Shown here piece after piece: positions 19,281-29,914 of a stretch of 33,896 nt of DNA (the first letter of the stretch is position 1; each line of letters begins with the position of its first letter). The stretch is from positions 1 through 33,896 of the forward strand of contig KZ111220.1 of the NCBI GenBank assembly GCA_002077045.2. Direction: 5' to 3'. The notes beneath the pieces are model-generated. The model did not search any database. It saw nothing but the letters and a program-made list of their open reading frames with translations, and was not told where the DNA came from. The stretch comes from Rachicladosporium sp. CCFEE 5018 (taxonomy: Eukaryota > Ascomycota > Dothideomycetes > Cladosporiales > Cladosporiaceae). A program made the translations under genes and the position numbers.

Positions 19281-21290
19281 ATGCCTACCCTAGTGGTAGT
19301 AAACTTCAACATCATCTGCGCCACACTGGGCGGCTTTATCACAGTCTTCGGTCTGGTCTCTTACCTACTCAAGGAAAAATTTTACCTCTCCGAAGCTCTG
19401 ATTTCGACAATCTTCGGCGTGGTCTTTGGTCCTCATGCCGCGGACTTCATACGACCGCTTGACTATGCCAATGGCAGTGAGCTGGACTTGGAGACGATCA
19501 CGCTGTACTTCACGCGACTAGTGCTGGGCGTACAGTTGGTCCTCGCTGGTGTACAAATGCCGAGCAAGTACCTCTGGAAAGAATGGAAGAGTCTCTCGAT
19601 CTTGCTCGGACCGGGCATGTGCATTATGTGGATGTCTACGTCTTTGCTAGTCTGGGGACTTGTGCCTGACATCTCATTTCTCTTTGCTTTGGCTGTGGGA
19701 GCTGCTGTCACGCCTACAGATCCTATCTTGTCCAACAGCATTGTCAAGGGCAAGTTCGCGGACAAGAATATACCCCGGGAGCTACAGAAGATCATCATTG
19801 CTGAATCCGGGGCGAATGATGGGCTTGGCTATCCGTTCTTATTCCTTGCCCTTTACTTGATCCAGTATACTGGTGATCAAGGGCTCGGTACTGCTGGCGG
19901 TGGAGTAGGTAAAGCGATTGGCCTCTGGTTCATCGAGACGTGGTGCTACACCATCCTGCTCTCTATAGCTTATGGAGCTGTAGTGGGCTGGCTGGCAAAG
20001 GAGCTACTTCACTGGGCCGAGGAGCGTCACTACGTGGACAGGGAGTCGTTCCTCGTATTCGCGATCACTCTGGCTGTAAGTACACGACCTTCGCATCCGC
20101 AAACGCATTGCTAACAAGTACAACAGCTCTTCATCGTTGGTACATGCGGCATGATCGGGTCTAACGACGTCCTCGCATGCTTCATCGCCGGCAACGTTTT
20201 CACCTGGGACGACTGGTTCCGACTTGAGACGAAAGATGACTCGCTACAGCCGACGATCGATCTTCTTCTCAACTTGTCAGTGTTCCTGTGGTTCGGTGCA
20301 GTCTGCCCATGGCATCTCTTCGTGGAGAACACAGTCATTCCCATCTACCGCCTGATTCCACTGGGCATTCTGGTACTGCTACTGCGTCGACTCCCGATGG
20401 TTCTCTGTTTCCACCACTTCATCCATCAAGTCGAAGATATTCGACATGCTCTGTTTGTGGGCTTCTTTGGTCCCATTGGTGTGTCAGCCATATTCTACCT
20501 GTACATCGCGAGGGAGTTCCTGCACACACTTGAAGTGGATGGCCACCAGAGGGAGGACGCCGCTCAGCTGTCTGAGGTCCTCATGGTCGTCATCTGGTTC
20601 CTGACTATCTGCTCGATCGTCGTTCACGGTCTGTCGATTCCCCTTGGCAAGTTCGGACTGTATCTGCCACGGACGATCTCGATGGCACTGTCTTCCGAGA
20701 ACAGATCGACAAGCTTCAGTCGGACTCGCTCGTCTGATGACCGCCACACGCGTTCCGAGACCGACAACAATCATCAAGAGCGTGTGCTTGGCTCGGTCTT
20801 TCGACGTCGCCGACCTACGACAGAGGCTGATACGAGTGGCAGCCGCACAAGCCTTGTGCCTGGTACAGTGTCACGTATTGGGAGGTACATCTTCAGTGAC
20901 ATCCGTCGACCGCATGGCGCGACTGTTCACGGAGCGGACGGCGTCCGCGGCGAGGTGGATGAGACCGATGACAACAAGTCACCGCCTGGTGACGATTCAC
21001 CGCCACGTGGACGCCCGACTATCTCAGCACCTAAAGATGGACGCGTAATGGGCCATGCGATCGCTATGCAGGATGCTGCGGACAACGGTCAAGATGATCC
21101 TCCACGTCCGAGTGCAATATCGGCGTCCAACAGTGCCGTGCCCTCGCGCGTGCAGAGTCCCGCCGCTACGAAGGGCGAGGGTGCAACGGGTCTGCCAGTG
21201 GGCTGGCAGAGGAGCATTCGCTTTGGCGATGAGGTGGCAGCGGGAAGCTCAGTGGCGAAGGCTGAGAACGAGCAGCTGGCGAACACCTGA
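19281..21290 (+). CDS. nha1: Plasma-membrane Na+/H+ antiporter, Nha1/Sod2 family, 652 aa
   Basis: Nha1/Sod2 proteins export Na+ (and often K+) in exchange for H+ and give salt and pH tolerance. Exon 1 is 19281-20075; the 51-bp intron 20076-20126 has GTAAGT, GCTAAC and CAACAG; exon 2 is 20127-21290. The start MPTLVVVNFNIICATLGGF fits the family, which opens with a membrane segment. About 12 hydrophobic spans occupy residues 1-445. Signature motifs are present: GVQLVLAGVQMP, VTPTDPILSNSIVKG (about 143) and IIIAESGANDGLGYPF (about 173), which carry the conserved acidic ion-binding residues. The cytosolic tail (about 446-652) is hydrophilic, rich in Ser, Arg and Asp, as in fungal homologues where it serves regulation. 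No lesion is visible. It is the longest intact gene in the window and stands alone, its neighbours being relics or unrecognised. Confidence 0.95.
20076..20126 (+). other. Intron of the antiporter gene
   Basis: The 51-bp intron has donor GTAAGT, branch GCTAAC at 20110 and acceptor ACAG ending at 20126. Splicing joins ...FAITLA to LFIVGTCGMIGSND without changing frame. Confidence 0.9.
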
Positions 21291-22143
21291 GCTGTGAACG
21301 CAATTCGTACGAAACAACAATGGTGTAATTGGGAGCCATAACGTTTGATAGAAGGACCTTTGGGTTGTAGACGAGACACACTGATGAGCGAGCACACATG
21401 GTACCTGAACATGTCTCCAGCGAACACCAAGTTCATTGGTCTTCGTCGAATACTCTGTGCCAGCATTTCAGCACTCAGCTCCCATACCCTGAACATGAAC
21501 ATCTCATCAAGAATCATCCGGGAAGGGCTATCAATCGTCGAAGATGTCGCAGTGGTAGCCTTGTTACTGGACATTTTCTTTCGTCAGAGCCAACCCGCGG
21601 AACGAGGCACATGTACTGTAGGCGGTATAATTAGGAGCCCTTTGTCGGCGGGTACTACTAAAGGTAGCGCACACGTCTGTGGCTAGAGTGACCAGCTTGG
21701 TAATACGAGTGTCTAGCAGGCCGGTCATCCATACCTAGGTAAATGGACATGCCGATACAATGCCGGTGCTGCGATGGTCTGCATCGACTTGCAGACGAGG
21801 GAGAGCCGCTTCAGATCGGTGGCCGCTTGACCTACCCCCGTGTTTTCTGCGATGGCTTCAAGGAGGCTGCTAGGTCATGCGGGATGAAAGAGGTCGTCGC
21901 GCAGTTGTCCAAATACTTGCAGGGTTTCTGTGGCAGCCCGTTCGAGGGATGCGCAGCCACGCAGGTAAAGCAAGCCTTCGACTAGTCTACACCTCGCGAA
22001 CACTGTTATCGAAAGATGTCCCATTTGCTCCTGGCACTCATAAAATCCTGACATCCTCCATCCGAGGACGTTGTTACAGACATGCCATGTACTAAGAAAC
22101 AAAGTTGAGATCGGTGCTATTTTCCGTCAGGTCTGTCTCTCCA
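21291..22143. other. Intergenic; one small cysteine-rich frame
   Basis: A plus frame from ATG 21743 to 21985 (80 aa, MDMPIQCRCCDGLHRL...) holds seven cysteines but has no signal peptide or known fold. I do not call it as a gene. Nothing else is recognised. Confidence 0.3.
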
Positions 22144-22706
22144 ATGGCAAAGCTTCACTGCGCTAATATGATTCATGAAGGTGATCGATGCTCTTCGGTA
22201 CCTTCACTGTCAGCTACATATCGCCCATGGAGGCATCTGTATGGAGAATATAGTGATGAATCGCAACGGGGTGGTCAAACTTGGTGGGTCTCGGGAGTAA
22301 CCCGGGAAGATGCACTACAGCGATCTAACGAGAGAATAGCGAACATTGGTCGGAGCATGTTACATGCAAGTTCTGATTACAACGAAGATTATCGAGCCCT
22401 CGCCGACCTCTCCGTCACGCATTGTCCACCCATAGAAGACGATCATCTGAATCCGAATCGAGAAGTCCTTGATTGTATCACGAGAGGAGATTTGGAAGGA
22501 GCTCTGAAGGTGACAAGCTCTACACCACGACTACCTGCGTACTGACAGCATCGTAGCACGATCCAACTCGGAATGCTTCTTGCGACTGCCTAGTCCCATC
22601 AGTCTATACCACCTATGCAACTCTTCGGGAGGAAAAGCGAGCTGCAGATTCGGTTGCCCACGAAACGACTAGTATGTTCAAGGAGTCACTGTCTGACGGA
22701 GCGTAG
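22144..22706 (+). CDS. Hypothetical protein, 171 aa, two exons
   Basis: Exon 1 (22144-22509) starts MAKLHCANMIHEGDRCSSVP and contains GGQTWWVSGVTREDALQRSN. A 47-bp intron (22510-22556) has a modest GTGACA donor, a clear ACTGAC branch and a CGTAG acceptor. Exon 2 (22557-22706) continues in frame HDPTRNASCDCLVPSVYTTY and ends MFKESLSDGA. Without splicing the frame ends 24 codons after the donor. I recognise no family. Six cysteines and a hydrophilic, acidic composition suggest a soluble protein. The in-frame continuation across the intron supports a real gene, but the donor is weak. It follows the antiporter on the same strand with 850 bp between them. Confidence 0.4.
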
Positions 22707-23552
22707 CGCCAGATATGAAGACTGTTTCAGCCGCCAACTGCGATTCTGTTCATAGAACTGAACCGCTGCAGCGCCTTGCTCCACCCTTTGGTTTCGAGCG
22801 AACAATCGGGTTTCGTCACCTTGTAACAGAGAGCGCTATTCTCGACATGATCATCTCCAATCGATCTTTACAATCTCCCGAAAGAAGATATCGCAATGTC
22901 ATCAAAGCCTCGTCTCAATGCCTCAGGGCGGCTGAGGCTTTAGGGCGTTTCATGTCCTAGGCACCTAAAACCCCAGTGGATATATCAGTCTTGCAGCATT
23001 TGGACGGTCTCGAAGCAGTATGACAGTGTGGTAGCCCTATGCTACACTTACGATATGTTAGTGGGTCCATATCCTCGTGCGGGTGATGCACTCGTGTGCC
23101 TCGCCGCACACGCGTGTGTGATTGCTGAATCCGCTCAAGCAACCCTGAGCGTGCAGCTGCCCCCTCTCTAATTTACATGATAAGATATGGATCTTTAGTG
23201 GCAGGTGCAGGTCGGCATAGCGTCATACAAGTCCGGGCGAAACAGTGCCGCGGAACCTGCCGAACGACTGTTCCATAAGATGTCCAAGACCGTTCCATTC
23301 TTATCGCAGAGGGCCGGCAGGTCCAGCGTGATACATTCGAGGACGGTCGATCGCGGTGTGCAGGAGACAATTCAAGCCTAGAGAGGGGAGATTCGAGTGA
23401 TACGTTCCCGGATCTTGGCTCGAACGTGGCATGCGACGGTAAGGCATTCGTTTCGAATCGGAGAAACAATGGTAGGGTGTCCTTTTCTGAGGGGTTCCGG
23501 CTCAGAGGCTGATGGGCACCCTGGGGTTGCAAAGAATACAGCGAACGGAGCA
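22707..23552. other. No gene recognised
   Basis: A plus frame 22715-22960 and a minus frame 23574-23173 are open but carry no recognisable motif. The last part probably contained the promoter of the ferric reductase relic. Confidence 0.35.
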
Positions 23553-24640
23553 ATGCTAGGTTACTGCACACCATTTGATCCGCCTACTCGGGTGCAGTTG
23601 AACCTACTTAAAAGAAGGCGAGCACAGCTTTGGCTCAGGATTCGCAACTATCTTGCTATGGACCTGAATAAAGGTCTCGCACTTGCCTTTCTGGGAGTTC
23701 TCGCTGTGCCCTTGTTGTCCAACCAAGTGTCAGTCCTCCTCAGAAAATTCTGGCCACCTGCGTCCAAATGGATCATCAGGCATCTCGTACTTCCTCGGAT
23801 ACTCTCCGGGCGTCATTTCATCAATCCAACTCGAGCGGAACTTCTACTCTACCTTGTTCACTGGGTAGGAACCATTCTGTATAATACTTACAGGGTCACC
23901 AGTCTCCAGAAGGCCGCATCTAGAGCTGCCCAAGTTGCTGTCGTTCACATGGTCCCATTGTTAGCATCCCACCAACTCAGCTTCGTCTCACATGCACTGG
24001 CCGTACCCCGTGATGCTGTCTTGAAGGTACACGCTTCGGTAGGGCTTATGGGACCAGTCCAAGGCATGTTTCATGGCATACTTGGGCTACGAAATATGAA
24101 CAGAGAGACATATTTGACAGTGTTTGGCATCTTGGTACGTCGGCGCATCTGTCTTAGCTTCCGTTGCTCACCAAGACCAGGTCATGTCCGCCCTCGCAAC
24201 CATCTGCAAAGCACTACGCGTACGAAACCTTCCTTTACTCGCACCGGAGCCTTTCGATAATGGCTTCTGTCACTCTGTGAGAGCACTTGCGAACGAGACG
24301 ATGCTTCAGTCAAACGCTCTTAATGATCGCATTGAGCGTATTCCTCGCATCATTGCTCTTCCAATACGCAGCTCAAACTTACCGAAACATCGCCTGGAGT
24401 CGGCACGGTCTTCAGTGTGTACGCACAGCAAAATTACAACAGCACGGTAGATCCATGATTCTTGAGCTTCGACTGTCACGACCGTGGAATATCCAACCAG
24501 GTCAGCATATCTACTTAAGCCTTTTGACGCTGCAGCATGCTTCCGTCTTCCAAAGACACCCATTTGTGGTTACTTGGTACCACCAGAGTCGTAGATAACA
24601 GGAAGGCCCGTCTTGACTGCTGTGTCCGAATCAGAAGTAA
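23553..24640 (+). pseudogene. Ferric reductase-type transmembrane oxidoreductase, broken
   Basis: Fungal FRE proteins carry electrons from cytosolic NADPH through FAD and two hemes to extracellular ferric iron. The first frame (from ATG 23553, MLGYCTPFDPPTRVQ) holds several membrane segments, including LALAFLGVLAVPLLSNQVSV, TRAELLLYLVHWVGTILYNT, VAVVHMVPLLASHQLSFVSH and LKVHASVGLMGPVQGMFHGI, whose histidines would ligate heme. Near 24135 the frame is lost. A second frame gives GASVLASVAH. A third gives YETFLYSHRSLSIM, then TGA at 24278-24280 where tryptophan is expected, then HLRTRRCFSQTLLMIALSVF and YRNIAWSRHGLQCVRTAKL. The FAD-binding block survives as QPGQHIYLSL and FQRHPFVVTW. The NAD-binding half is not clearly recognisable after 24600. 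At least two frameshifts plus a nonsense codon inactivate it. Confidence 0.85.
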
Positions 24641-25246
24641 CCTAGAGCCTCCTGTCCAGTCCAGTACGTGCATCAAGACCGCAAAGTGCGCTGGTCCTCG
24701 AACGGAAGCATGACCTACTCAATGTGTGCTTTCTCTCGCACATTTACTTTTTCTGATCGTTGCAAACTACGACTCCAGCCGTCAGGACGCTGTCGCAAGA
24801 TACTCTTGAGCTTGGACAACCTTGGGAGAAGCCGGTCGACAGCCTGGACGAACCAGTTCCACAGGTCCGAACTCGTCTCAACAAGGTTATGGCGCAGGAA
24901 CAATTTATAGCAAGTACTGCATTGGGAAAGACGTTCGTTCCGTCGCATCTAAGACCGTTCGGCTGGGCCTCGAACCTATGGATGTTCCCTATATTATAGA
25001 CTCTTAATGGTTTTCTGTAGAAGAGGATGGCGCTACAGCTTAGCGCCCCTGTCTCGATCTTCAACTGCAGGCTCGGTACTCCGTAGAAGAAGGAAGACCC
25101 GCGCACATGGATCTGGTACCCTGGGACAGTTTGCCATGGCAGAACCGTAGTAGAGGACGTTGAATTGTAGTCAAAGATGATATATAAAAGCTTGCGGCAA
25201 AGACTTAGTAGGTTGGAAATGCTGGATCTTTTGGCCGTCGAAAGTC
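24641..25246. other. Decayed 3' side of the ferric reductase, then the promoter of the PIG-L relic
   Basis: Open pieces at 24760-25007 could be remnants of the reductase C-terminus, but I cannot match them to the NAD-binding domain. The final 70 bp carry a TATA box (25181). Confidence 0.35.
25181..25189 (+). promoter_or_regulatory. TATA box upstream of the PIG-L gene
   Basis: TATATAAAA lies 58 bp before ATG 25247. A second ATG at 25219 opens a 12-codon frame ending in TGA that overlaps the main start; it would act as an upstream ORF if transcribed. Confidence 0.4.
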
Positions 25247-26482
25247 ATGGCTGAGGTTTTACAGCGGCAGGGTGACCTTCACGAGACAAAATGTCTCGAG
25301 GCAACTCAAACCGATAACAAGAAGTGGGAATTAACCAGAGAAGATTCTGTTTGGGAAGGGAAAGAGGAAAGTCTGTACGCCACCTCAACCCCGGATCCCA
25401 GCTACGGCGTCTCTGTCCGGCGCAGTTCTCTTGTCCCTCCTCAACAAGGCGACGTCTACGATGGCATCCTCATTACTGCGGCTCGACGCAGTCTGTGCGT
25501 CGTTCCTGGAGACGCCGACACTCACCTCTCATCCGAGCGTAAAGAATCAGTGCCTACGGTCTTCACTTATAATGGAACGTGTTTCAAGCAGAACATCCTG
25601 GAAACCGCGAGTCAACTGGACTGTGCGGCGACGGGCGCTTGGTTCCAAATCGTGGCGCATCAAGATGACGACCTGCTCTTCTTGAATCCGAGTCTTTTGC
25701 GTGCTGTACGGGCAGGCAGGGACATCATCACCGTGTATCTGACTGCTGGAGATGCTGGACGTCCCGAGCCTTACTGGCGTGGACGTGAGGCTGGGGTGCG
25801 TGCTGCGTACGCGCAGATGGCTGGGGTCGAGAACAGATGGATCTTCGATCAACAGGAACTCCATGGCGTGTGCATAGATCGGCACCGCCTAAGGGACTGT
25901 CTGCGCGTGAGTCTACTCTTCTGCCATCTTCCCGACGCGGGTACTGTACGCAATCCGTGCGGCAATGCACACGAAAATCTACGCCGCCTTTGGCAGCGGG
26001 ACTCGAAAAGGTGCGACCGGTATGTGCGAAAGAGGCAGTGAGCACGGATGCTCTCATTGACGCATTGGCTGCCTTGATACGACTTCATCGACCCGCGCGC
26101 TTGAACCTCCTGGATTGTACCGCGCAATATGGCGACGACCACAACGACCATCACGACAATGCACTCTTTGGTCTTGCGGCCGCCGAGCGTTGCGGTATGG
26201 AGCTGGACGTGGCGTTGCACGTGGTTACAACATTCTCAACTTGCCGCAGAACCTGGAGATGGGTGCTGTCGAGGAGCAAGAATCCATCTTCATTACATAT
26301 CTCCAGCACGACTCAGCCCTCAGCCCGGGTGGAGAGTGCAAGATTCGAGCGTGGTACAGCGCGTGGCTTGCACGCGACATTGCGCCTTTGATCGGAACTA
26401 TGAAGCCGTTGCAGCGTCTCTCCTTTTCATCGACAACGCCTCACGCGACGCCGACTTTCTTCTCAATGAAATGGTGACGTAA
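25247..26482 (+). pseudogene. PIG-L family GlcNAc de-N-acetylase, frameshifted
   Basis: PIG-L enzymes are zinc-dependent deacetylases acting on GlcNAc-type substrates, as in GPI-anchor synthesis. The first frame is open from ATG 25247 for 264 codons. It contains the catalytic metal motif in WFQIVAHQDDDLLFLNP, then DIITVYLTAGDAGRPEPYWR, GREAGVRAAYAQMAGVENRW and VSLLFCHLPDAG. Near 25985-25995 the frame moves by one (AAGLEKVRPVCAKEAVSTDA, LNLLDCTAQYGDDHNDHHDN, the second metal-binding region). It moves again near 26215-26225 (YNILNLPQNLEMGAVEEQES, FITYLQHDSAL, YSAWLARDI) and once more near 26395 (YEAVAASLLFIDNASRDADF to 26482). The order and spacing of the domain are preserved, so decay is mainly by small indels. 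No signal peptide is evident at 25247, and the true start may differ. Confidence 0.85.
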
Positions 26483-26895
26483 ATGAACGCGCACTGTGCC
26501 TTCACATGGCATGTTTGAGTGAGCGAGAGACCACTCCAAAGCGGCGAATATCTCACGATACCGGCCAGCATCAGCTACGATCGCCATTGACTGAGCTTCC
26601 ATATGTTGACGCTCAGGCGGCATACATGTGACTGCGGAGATCCAGGGTTCTGGGCAACGTAATCACTCATGCTTACACTCTCAACCAGGGCCGACGCCGC
26701 AGAGTGAATAGTAATAAGCCAGCTTCTGCACGCACTGCTGGTACCCGGCTCTCGTGGCTTGCCATATAGTGACGATGTAACGGCGTCACAAGGTACCATC
26801 GAAACCAGTATGAAGATCACAGGCGGTGCAGCGTCGCTTGGATCGTTGCCTTGGCTATGTGAATCTACGTCGCATTGGGTGACAAGACAAGCTTG
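26483..26895. other. No gene recognised
   Basis: Short overlapping frames only. There is no domain, repeat or RNA gene that I can support. Confidence 0.4.
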
Positions 26896-27201
26896 ATGCC
26901 GATCATCCCAACAGCCGCACCCCTATTGGAGGAGGTACCACGGTGGCTAGACTACTGTTGTAAAGCACAGATGGGTACGTATGCGATATCTTCCCTGGTC
27001 AAGCAGCCTACCCCTAACATGTATGACATTCTATGCAGAGACGACGAGCTGACCGGATATAGTGTATCGGATGATCCGAACATTGTAACAGTCACGGAAG
27101 ATGACGGTGTATCACTATCCAAGCTGATAGAGAATCGATGCGAACGGCGAAACGACAACGGTTGTGAGACGGTTTCGGGGCAGGAGTATTTTTGTCTTTG
27201 A
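26896..27201 (+). CDS. Small hypothetical protein, uncertain structure
   Basis: The frame from ATG 26896 (MPIIPTAAPLLEEVPRWLDY) is open to 27201, ending NGCETVSGQEYFCL (101 aa unspliced). Inside it lies a convincing intron-like stretch: GTACGT donor at 26975, CCCTAAC branch and CTATGCAG at 27038, or GCAGAG ending at 27040. Only the second acceptor (66 bp) keeps the frame. Spliced, the product would be about 79 residues with five cysteines. There is no signal peptide and I recognise no family. It may be a small gene or the tail of a decayed one. Confidence 0.3.
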   Translation: MPIIPTAAPLLEEVPRWLDYCCKAQMGTYAISSLVKQPTPNMYDILCRDDELTGYSVSDDPNIVTVTEDDGVSLSKLIENRCERRNDNGCETVSGQEYFCL

Positions 27202-28069
27202 AGATGGTCGGATCCCAGGCGTTGCGTATCGCATTCTGGTGGCCGTTCAACCATCTCTAGTTCCGCTACGGGCGTTCTAAGCATCAAGCCAATGCATGGG
27301 TCTAGCTGTTGTCCATACATATGCCCACAGTGGGTAATTGTACAATAGGATCCGAGGTTGTTGCCAGGCAAGGCGTGGATTTGGCTAAGGGCGGGATTGG
27401 ATGGTGAGAGCTCACTGCTTGTTGAAAACAGCCGGCAGATTGAAGGGAGACCATTGTTGTATGCCGGCAGGCGATACGGTCTCATCCCCGAAAACTATCT
27501 ATATGTGCCTTCAAATACATCGTCATCTAGATTGCATACCCAACAACCTCCTTCGAAACATTTCGATTCATCTCCCAGGCTGCAGGGGTTCGGAAACTAG
27601 GTCATGGACCCCTATGCTTCCTTCGTCGCGACTTGCACTGTTGCACATCTGTCATCCTATCAAACATCTGCATGTAATCGCAACTAGCCACTCTCCAGTC
27701 GACCACACACATCAGCCGCAAGTTTGCGGTTCACGATCGGTTGCGTGCCCGACATGCGCAAGTCAGCAAGCTCGACAGTCTCCATCTACCTTCGTTTTCC
27801 GGCGTTAGGCGCCAACTTTGCATTGGGCTGCACTGCCACAATCTACTGAGAGTCGTCGTAGGAATATTCTTCGCACGTAGCGGATCGAGTGTTCACGGTG
27901 GGGTTAGAGGCAGCTTTGCGGCACAGCACTGCGATACATAATTAGTCGCAGCCTATGCGACACACCCAGCTACAAAGTAACAGCTATGGAACGACAGAAT
28001 CTCAACGGCACTGCTTGACCACAGTAGCTGATACCTTTTAGCGGAGCAAACAAAGACTCCACGCGCAAG
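27202..28069. other. No gene recognised
   Basis: Open frames up to 135 codons occur on both strands (for example 27401-27808 plus), with no identifiable domain. The final part is the promoter of the membrane protein starting at 28070. Confidence 0.4.
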
Positions 28070-29197
28070 ATGAATCGTCCTTGCCCCACTCTCTGGACTG
28101 ATCCGATGCGCAATCCGACTCTCACCCTCGCGTACATCACCTGGCCCGCGTACTCGGTGCCTCTGCTGGTGGCGGCAGCGTTCCTCTTCACGAAACCTTG
28201 GCGATGCCTGTTTGTAAGACACGATGACCAGCTACAACAACGACGTGTAGGCAATCCGCTTGCAAATTGGGTCAACGATGGCCTACAGCGAGCCTTCGAA
28301 GTAGGCGATCTGCAGCAACAGGTAGATGGCTTAATCGTTATCTCTCACATCATCTATACTGGGAACGCTCTCCGTCGATGTGGCGAACCATACCAGGCCG
28401 AACTCATGGTAAACTGCTGCTTTGAAGCATTGACACTGCTGGCCGCGGCCATTTACTCGGAGCCGGCCCGCATGGTACCCTACTGTGTCACCGCCATGGG
28501 TTGGATATTACTTCCCTTGCACAAGACTGTGTCTGCTGCGCCGGCCGCTCTACTTGCTCTACCGTGCGCATGGCAGCTCGTCGAGAAGACTAGGATCTGG
28601 GAGTGGAATAGTGGCACTCTACTCTTCATCATGGCCTACAACCTGGATCCCAGGCTCCAGCCTCCGAATTTAAGAGCTGCAGAGGAGTATCTGTGCAGTC
28701 GAACTCTCGTGTTGTACCTCTTCTGCATGCTCATTGGCACGAGTTTCAGGCTCGGCAACATCACGCTGGTCGCGCATGCCCTAGAGAGCCGTGTCTTAGC
28801 GGATGTATCACGCTTCGCGGCAGAGGCTCTCAGGCTCATTGCATTCTTGGTTGCGCTATTGGGGCCAGCTGCTGCCTTCGCCACTATCGCCGCCTTCTGT
28901 TACTCCTGTATCGGCTGGCAGTGGTTGTTGTATCAGCGCCCTGCTAATAGACCCGGCTTCTCATTACCATCGCTGGTGTTCGGAGGTCTGACATACCTCC
29001 ACCTATGGGTAGTGGCTGCAGTCGTACGAGCGACCACCCGACCAGCCAGATGGCGAACAGCTGTTTCAGCGTTGCTCTACAGCGAGATCCTCTTTTGCGC
29101 AGACATACTTGGGTTGAGTTGTACCATCATGATCGCACATTGGTGGCTACTAATTCGGTTGAGGCTAAAAGAGTGTCTGGGCGCCTACGGCGTATAA
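28070..29197 (+). CDS. Multi-spanning membrane protein of unknown function, 375 aa
   Basis: A single uninterrupted frame runs from ATG 28070 (MNRPCPTLWTDPMRNPTLTL). About seven or eight hydrophobic segments are visible, including AYITWPAYSVPLLVAAAFLF (about residues 22-41), a second in EALTLLAAAIYS, then MVPYCVTAMGWILLPL, AAPAALLALPCAW, TLVLYLFCMLIGTSF, LRLIAFLVALLGPAAAFATI, LTYLHLWVVAAVV and DILGLSCTIMIAHWWLLIRL. A charged loop (FVRHDDQLQQRRVGNPLANW) follows the first span. I recognise no transporter or enzyme signature. The length and clean frame make it a likely real gene. It converges on the membrane-protein gene at 29915-31435, with a 5S rRNA gene between them. Confidence 0.7.
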   Translation: MNRPCPTLWTDPMRNPTLTLAYITWPAYSVPLLVAAAFLFTKPWRCLFVRHDDQLQQRRVGNPLANWVNDGLQRAFEVGDLQQQVDGLIVISHIIYTGNALRRCGEPYQAELMVNCCFEALTLLAAAIYSEPARMVPYCVTAMGWILLPLHKTVSAAPAALLALPCAWQLVEKTRIWEWNSGTLLFIMAYNLDPRLQPPNLRAAEEYLCSRTLVLYLFCMLIGTSFRLGNITLVAHALESRVLADVSRFAAEALRLIAFLVALLGPAAAFATIAAFCYSCIGWQWLLYQRPANRPGFSLPSLVFGGLTYLHLWVVAAVVRATTRPARWRTAVSALLYSEILFCADILGLSCTIMIAHWWLLIRLRLKECLGAYGV

Positions 29198-29375
29198 GCA
29201 CCTCCCTGCCTGGCCAACCTCCCTCAGGTGTTTTCGCTCTTAAACTGGAACCACAATCCTCCATTGAGATCAATAGGGCAAGAAGATCAGATCGCTGGAT
29301 TTGTGGGACGCTCCAAGTCTGCGGCCCTCTACTGAACATTGAGCGGACATATAGCTCTTTTGCTCTGGGTCCTTC
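29198..29375. other. Spacer upstream of the 5S gene
   Basis: Contains the 3' side of the membrane-protein gene and the short region before the 5S start. No further element is recognised. Confidence 0.4.
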
Positions 29376-29494
29376 ACGTACGGCCATAGGTCGCAGAAAA
29401 CAGAGGATCCCGTCCGCTCTCCTGAACTTAAGCTGCGAAGCGGCGGATTAGTAGTACGGTGGGTGACCACGTGCGAATCCCCGCTGCTGTACGC
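29376..29494 (+). rRNA. 5S ribosomal RNA
   Basis: The 119-nt sequence has the universal 5S framework: ACGTACGGCCATAGG at the 5' end, CCCGTCCGCTC in the loop, CTTAAGCTGCG, GGATTAGTAGTACGGTGGGT, GACCACGTGCGAATCCCCGC, and a GTACGC 3' end that pairs with the 5' terminus. Helix II (GTCGCAG/CTGCGAAGC) and helix III (AGAG/CTCT) also pair. A T-run follows at once, as for a Pol III terminator. Dispersed single 5S genes are normal in filamentous ascomycetes. I see no damaging change, but cannot compare it with the genome's other 5S copies to exclude a variant or pseudogene. Confidence 0.92.
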
Positions 29495-29504
29495 TTTATT
29501 TTTT
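29495..29504 (+). terminator. RNA polymerase III terminator of the 5S gene
   Basis: TTTATTTTTT directly follows the mature 3' end; a run of six T (29499-29504) is sufficient for Pol III termination. Confidence 0.8.
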
Positions 29505-29914
29505 GCCCAGGCGTTGCTTGAAAGGCGCTGTTGATACGTAGTACAATAAGAAGTCGATATAAGTCGTCCACATGATATATACAACACGAAAGTCCGTGAT
29601 CTCGGTTCATCGATTATCTTGGCTTGCTATGCAGTCGGCGAGAAATGGCGCCTTCCACGTTTGAGAATACAGTAGCAGCAGCAAGCATGTAATTGGGAAA
29701 GACGCTGACAGAAGACGTTGTGCCACTGGCGACAACGCTTCCCCATAGGAGCAAACACATGGATCATATATCCTGTTCGCCTCAGCACAGTCTTCAAATA
29801 ACATCATCGCGGTGCTGTTACCTTCCACTAAGTATCACTAGTCGTAGTATGTCAAACAAGAATATACCGGACTAAAAGGAGAAGACTAGATTTGCAGAGG
29901 TCGGCTTCCTTTGT
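29505..29914. other. No gene recognised
   Basis: About 400 bp between the 5S terminator and the stop of the minus-strand membrane protein. It presumably holds that gene's 3' UTR. No repeat or frame of note. Confidence 0.4.

Noticed and set aside
21743..21985. Cysteine-rich small secreted effector
   Set aside because: Seven cysteines but no signal peptide and no splice or promoter evidence.
13412..26482. A secondary-metabolite or iron-uptake gene cluster (C6 factors, ADH, ferric reductase, antiporter, PIG-L)
   Set aside because: No polyketide, peptide or terpene backbone enzyme is present, and the supposed cluster members are mostly dead or truncated.
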